11,845 bases of DNA from Rodentolepis nana (Eukaryota > Platyhelminthes > Cestoda > Cyclophyllidea > Hymenolepididae): positions 1 through 11,845 of the forward strand of contig UZAE01001717.1 of the NCBI GenBank assembly GCA_900617975.1. Reading direction: 5' to 3'. The notes beneath the pieces are model-generated. The model was not told the DNA's origin, did no database searches, and saw only the letters and a list, made by a program, of their open reading frames with translations. The translations under genes were made by a program, and so were the position numbers. Positions 7,493-11,845 of the stretch are shown one piece after another. Numbering within the stretch: position 1 is the stretch's first letter; each line of letters opens with the position of its first letter.

Positions 7493-10400
7493 AAATACTT
7501 TACAAATATAAGGTTTTGGATTATACCAAGATGACATCCGCGTTAATACCGTCTTTGTAAGACCAAACTCAATTTACGCAAGTTCTTTTATTGTTGTCGA
7601 CAACCTATTCGAGCGATATTAGATAAATTGGTCATGATATAAAAATCAATGCAAAATGAATGTTTCAACTAGTCATAGGGAAAATATAACCTCAGACCAC
7701 CGATGCTAGGCTTTATGCACCGATAGAGCAAAAAAATGATTTCAAAATTAAGAGAAAGACTGCGGGGTCTTAATATGACTTACATAAATGAAAGCTAATT
7801 GTTTGCGCAAAATAAAACATTAAAAATTGGACTTTTGATCAAAAGAGTTCTAAAGCGCCGATTTTGCGTTAACCTAAATGTGACATTGAAATTTATTCCC
7901 GTAATGGGAAAATCATTGTGCTATATAATCACTCCGTACAAGGCTACAAACTCATTTCAGTACCATTTAGTCGAATGCAAGGCTCTGCAAGCACCCTTTA
8001 CTGAAATCAAGAGTTTAACAGCATTTGGTGGAACACCGTTTTGGAAGAGGATTATTCTAATATAGACAAACAATGGTACAAGCTCTTGAAGACTTAAGCA
8101 TTTTGAGTACGTCAATAAGCTCTGCATGATGGCTAGTAACTTTGCTCTCCAAAATTTTATTTGATAAACTCCTATTTTCAGCCAAATATGTCACGAAGAT
8201 AACAATCAATAAATCCAAGTGGAAATGGGTTAGATGGAATGCTCATTTATAAGGATTCAAAAGTAGATTTCTTCACATATCGAAAACCCTCAAATTAATG
8301 TCGATGGGGGAGAACCGAAACCCATTACCTTCAACATCTCCAGGGGTGATTAGTTATAAACGAAAATCCAGCTTATTAAAATACTCATAATTAGCAGTAG
8401 AAACAAAAGCTTTTAAGAATCGATCTTTCATTTTTGCGTTTTCAAAATTGTTCTAAGTATGATTACGGTCCTGAAGACCTGACGTGCGGAAAACTTGCTC
8501 TGCGTAAGTCTTTAAGACATTTTACAGTCATTATCTATGGGTTTTTATGAAAGTTCTAACAATTTTCTAAATCTTAAGCTACTGTCGAATTATCAGATTT
8601 TATTCAAAATTGAAAGTAGATCACAGGTAATGTTTTGACAATAAGAAATGTGTCAGAATACAAGTAAGACATAGTTTGACTATGTGACAAGGTTGAAGCA
8701 ACCAATGAAATCACTTTCCGCCAATAACACCTTATTTCGATAGTTCAAGGCAACTAGGTCAAAAAAAGGAATGCAAAGCTGCCAACAATATGCCAATTTT
8801 ATAAAAATAATTAGAAATTACTCATGCACAAGGAACAGTAAAGCCCTTTGTCTTACAAAATGTTCAATAACTTTCTTAATAGGCAAAGTTTCTAGTTATA
8901 CCAAGGCTTAAAAACCGACGATTGTGTGCAAATTTACGCATTTCAGTATGTCACTGGATTCAATGTGAGTCTTTCTGAAAGATAGTTTAAAAACAGTACA
9001 TGCTATTTGGGATGAAGATTATTAGTCATCTCGAATTTTCTACCTTATTTTAGCACTTTTTTCAGTCCGATTTTGTTACACATCCACATCCGATGGAAAT
9101 GTATTCTACTGCTTATTTATGAGAGAACATAATTTGAAGATTATCATGGTATAATAGTTTATTTAAAATAACAATTAAGTTGCAGAAGTAATTTTCTTGT
9201 GTTAGGGTTAAAATTCATCCTTGGTTTGGCTGAAATGTCGTAAGTGGTTTTGAATCAGAAAACACTTATTCGCTCTCAACTAGTTGCACCCATTGGTCTA
9301 ACATTTGAAATAAAATCATTGGCTGGCCTCAAAATCAGTCGACTATTTGTCCGTCCTTGTGATAAAAATTAAATTTGATCACTCTTTTCTCTTTTCACTG
9401 CTAACTTTGTAAACATCCAGCTATTCTTTATTAATAAATTTCGAAAATATTACGTCAATATAACTGTATTTATAAAACAATAAAAAAAGCAATTATTTGT
9501 ATTCTTATTTGCAGTATCTTGAGTCCACAGATATAGCATCATTTTTAGCAGCCATTTTAAAGTACAGACAAATAGAAGTATCAATAAAATGACCTTCATT
9601 GTTTTAGTTCCAGTAGCTTATCAAAGACATTTTCATTGTCTCTTTTCATAACTGGTATTGACTATCCAAAAAAGATGAATATCCGTTGGTCATTAATTTG
9701 TCAACCCATCAATATTAATTATATTATTACATGCTTTTTTATTGTACTTGAAGTTTGATTTCTTTATTGGGCGGTTAAATATTTGCATAATTAAAGAGAA
9801 TTCGAGGAGATCATGAACCATCAGCTGAATCTATAATAAAATTTTGAAGATGCGGTGGATTGAAGGGCAATTGCCAAATTCATTTGAATTTTTTTTCTTT
9901 TTTTTGAATTTGTGGATTCAAACATCTGGAATCAAGGCTGTTGATTTGGCACTTGGAAAAGTCTAGGGACGTCTTTGATGTTATAATACTTGCAAAAGTG
10001 TTTAATTTTTCGGAATAACCTAAAAAAGTTTTAACTTGTGAAAACTTTTTTAATCTGAACACGAATTTACTAAAAGAAAATTTGAACGAAACACCATTAA
10101 AACACAAGGAAGTTGGTGGCACAGTGAAATTTAATTCAAAGTTCTAAACTTGCGAGGTCAATTAAAAGGACCCACTTTCATTTCTTATTTTTTATTTATG
10201 GCAGACTATTTCATTGTTTCTGTTTCATGTCTCAATTAGAATACGGATTCCTTCCTATTTTCATTTAAAAATTCAACGCAAGGGCCAAATGGACATTGGA
10301 GAAATTGTTCGTTCTTTGAAAAAGAATGAAAAAAAATTGCCTTACTTTCTACATTTTAATTTTATTTAGATTTATTGTCTTTATGCAAAAGGTTTTTTAC

Positions 10401-11495
10401 ACGTTTTGCATCTTTAAGAAATTCAAAATGCTTAACGACATCCATGAAAATCAAAAATCAATAAGTTGCACTTTTGGGATGCATTCTAATAGCCCCTTTG
10501 GCGGTGAAATTACAAAATTCCTGATGTGAGTATTTGGTCAAATAGGGTAAAAATAACCTCTACTGATTTTTAGATTGATTATGAGCCAATTATTTGATCG
10601 CAGAATAATTAAAAATATTTCCTACTTTCACTTTATTCTTACCAGTGAGCCAATAATGAAATTCAGATAAGGTCTAAATCTTGCGAGATGTCGATGAAAT
10701 TTAAAAGATTTTGCTTGCCAAAAGCCATTTAAGAATAACAATTGCTCATATTTTGTGTATGTTGGGGGTAAAAAAGCAAAGCCTTTTCCTATGTATATGG
10801 GTAACACTTCTTATTAACTTTTTTGCAAACCTCCAGAAATTTTTAATTATTTGTCAATGAAATTTGTCAAGTTTATCTACATATTATGATAATACACTTG
10901 TCGAAACATCTAACAAAGGAAAAGAAACTAGTTTTGGGAAGTTTAATCTGGAAACTATTTTTATTGCATACAAATTTCAGTTATTATCTTCGAGCATATT
11001 AAATTTTTAACCTTAATTTTTTCACCACTTCGGCTTTTTCTTTGTTTTTTTATTAAAAACATCAAAAGTTTGTAAATTGCCGGATTATGAAATATTGCCT
11101 ATTTTAAAGAGAAGGTCCTATTTTGCTAAGAATGAGAGAGTGCTCACAAGCTTTCTTGTTAGCTGCTTTTGATTGAAATACTGTAGTCATAGCAACGGCA
11201 ATTATTATCTCCGTGCTGCATTGTGAAGGTGATCATGCTTTATTCGTTAACATTAAATGATTACTCTATTTAGAAATGACGTTTTCTGCTAAATTTGAAG
11301 CAAGAATTCATCTTATTATCCCTTCAAATAGCAAATAAAAATTAAATAACAATCTAAGGAATTATGGCTTTTTAAAATTTTTCATAATACTTGAGAGATT
11401 TAAACACACGTATTAATTATAGCGGTTGCATTAGAAAATATGATAATAACAGCATTGGCTTTGGTGTTTAATGGTAGTCTTATGCATTGTTATAC
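7493..11495. other. Long AT-rich non-coding stretch
   Basis: About 4 kb without a convincing gene, RNA gene or repeat copy. The longer open frames are 7799-8065 (no ATG at its start), 9880-10122 on the minus strand (starts at GTG) and 10326-10529 (starts at ATG, 67 codons, hydrophobic first third). All have AT-driven residue usage (Phe, Lys, Asn, Ile) and match no family. Homopolymer runs occur, for example the T-run near 9890-9905. It looks like intergenic or intronic DNA. Confidence 0.55.
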
Positions 11496-11497
11496 TA

Positions 11498-11525
11498 TTA
11501 GGTTGGCAACTAAGTCATTGCTGAT
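11498..11525 (+). repeat. Mariner terminal inverted repeat with flanking TA
   Basis: The 28 bases starting TTAGGTTGGCAACTAAG form the outer end of the element, in the usual position for the transposase binding site. TA at 11496-11497 is the expected half of the target-site duplication. The length of 28 is set by what is usual for mariner, because the partner repeat lies outside the window. Confidence 0.85.
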
Positions 11526-11571
11526 TTCAAAAAAGATGGCAAATCCGGAAATTTTGTTTAAAAATATAACT

Positions 11572-11845
11572 TTATTCAATTAGATATTGGCCGTTCTTGT
11601 CGATGACCTTTTTCCATCGTTCTGGCAGAGTAAAAATTCCCCGTTCGTAAAATGTCTGGTCTTTGCTATTAAAAAACTGAATTAGGTGTGATCCGACATC
11701 ATCCGCGTTGTTAAAAATTTTACCATTTCAAGAGTTTTGCATGGAACGAAACAAATGATAATCCGAAGGCGCAAGGTCAGGGCTATGTGGTGGGTGTGAC
11801 AAAACATCCCAACCCAGTTCCAATAATTTTTGCCGAGTAACCAAA
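11572..11845 (-). pseudogene. Mariner transposase, C-terminal 90 codons with in-frame TGA
   Basis: Translating from 11844 downward gives 90 residues to the TAA at 11572-11574; the N-terminal part lies beyond the right edge. The catalytic-domain motif [16 protein letters not shown] is intact. Its first Asp (codon 23 of the fragment, GAC, 11776-11778) fits the third acidic residue of the DD34D triad. The usual mariner residue before SPD is Tyr, here His. The C-terminal signature LPERWKKVIDKNGQYLIE is also intact. Codon 39 (11728-11730) is TGA, where a sense codon, probably Leu, would be expected, so the protein would end 51 residues early. No frameshift is seen. AATAAA (complement of 11571-11576) overlaps the stop codon and could serve as the polyadenylation signal. 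Apart from the single stop the fragment is well preserved, which points to fairly recent inactivation. Confidence 0.92.

Larger units (their letters stand above)
11498..11845 (-). mobile_element. Mariner-family (DD34D, Tc1/mariner superfamily) transposon, partial
   Basis: One end of a mariner-type DNA transposon that continues past the right edge. It starts with TTAGGTTGGCAACTAAGTCA, a typical mariner terminal inverted repeat, directly preceded by TA at 11496-11497, the target dinucleotide these elements duplicate. On the minus strand, about 45 bases inside the repeat, lies the 3' end of the transposase frame. Mariners move by cut-and-paste using one transposase that binds both terminal repeats. 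This copy has a premature stop in the transposase and so is presumably inactive by itself. Only one terminus is visible, so total length and the other repeat are unknown. The subfamily cannot be assigned with confidence. Confidence 0.93.

Noticed and set aside
7799..8065. 88-codon open frame on the plus strand
   Set aside because: It starts at TTG, has no recognisable domain, and has no repeat or splice context that supports a gene.
9880..10122. 80-codon open frame on the minus strand
   Set aside because: It starts at GTG, is rich in Phe, Ser and Lys as expected from composition, and ends in a lysine-rich run from a T-rich stretch. There is no homology I can name.
10326..10529. 67-codon ATG-started frame with a hydrophobic start
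   Set aside because: Poly-T sequence gives Phe and Ile by composition, so the apparent membrane segment is weak evidence. There is no second gene-like feature nearby.

Overview
The window looks like non-coding DNA from an animal nuclear genome. It is strongly AT-rich with homopolymer runs, all six frames are dense with stops, no reading frame resembles a host gene, and the only recognisable protein is a mariner-family (DD34D) transposase remnant. Mariners are common in arthropods and other invertebrates, so an invertebrate, perhaps an arthropod, is the best guess. The species cannot be named from the sequence.

Layout. Positions 1-97 hold the end of a dispersed repeat in minus orientation, next to a C11 tract. 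Positions 98-1696 are AT-rich filler with a higher-GC island at about 841-1400. Positions 1697-2524 carry a plus-oriented copy of the same repeat (unit A), whose middle has expanded into four successive blocks of GA-rich tandem repeats. Positions 2525-7172 are AT-rich and non-coding, with a few short inverted repeats and a 34-base solo end of the repeat at 5030-5063. Positions 7173-7492 hold a compact copy in minus orientation (unit B). Positions 7493-11495 are AT-rich with nothing recognisable. From 11498 to the right edge lies one end of a mariner element, with its terminal inverted repeat and the last 90 codons of a transposase that has an in-frame stop.

The most interesting structure is the A/B repeat family. 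A and B face each other with the same outer end (a TGGCAGGC-type motif and a TGATA-TATCA dyad) and the same inner end (a short stem-loop, then a GGTAAGT splice-donor-like motif). Together they could be the long arms of a foldback-like element spanning about 1697-7492, or two independent insertions in opposite orientation. B keeps each internal block once. A keeps the same order but has duplicated each block in place, so the pair records how a minisatellite grew inside a repeat. No working gene, operon or host pathway is visible.
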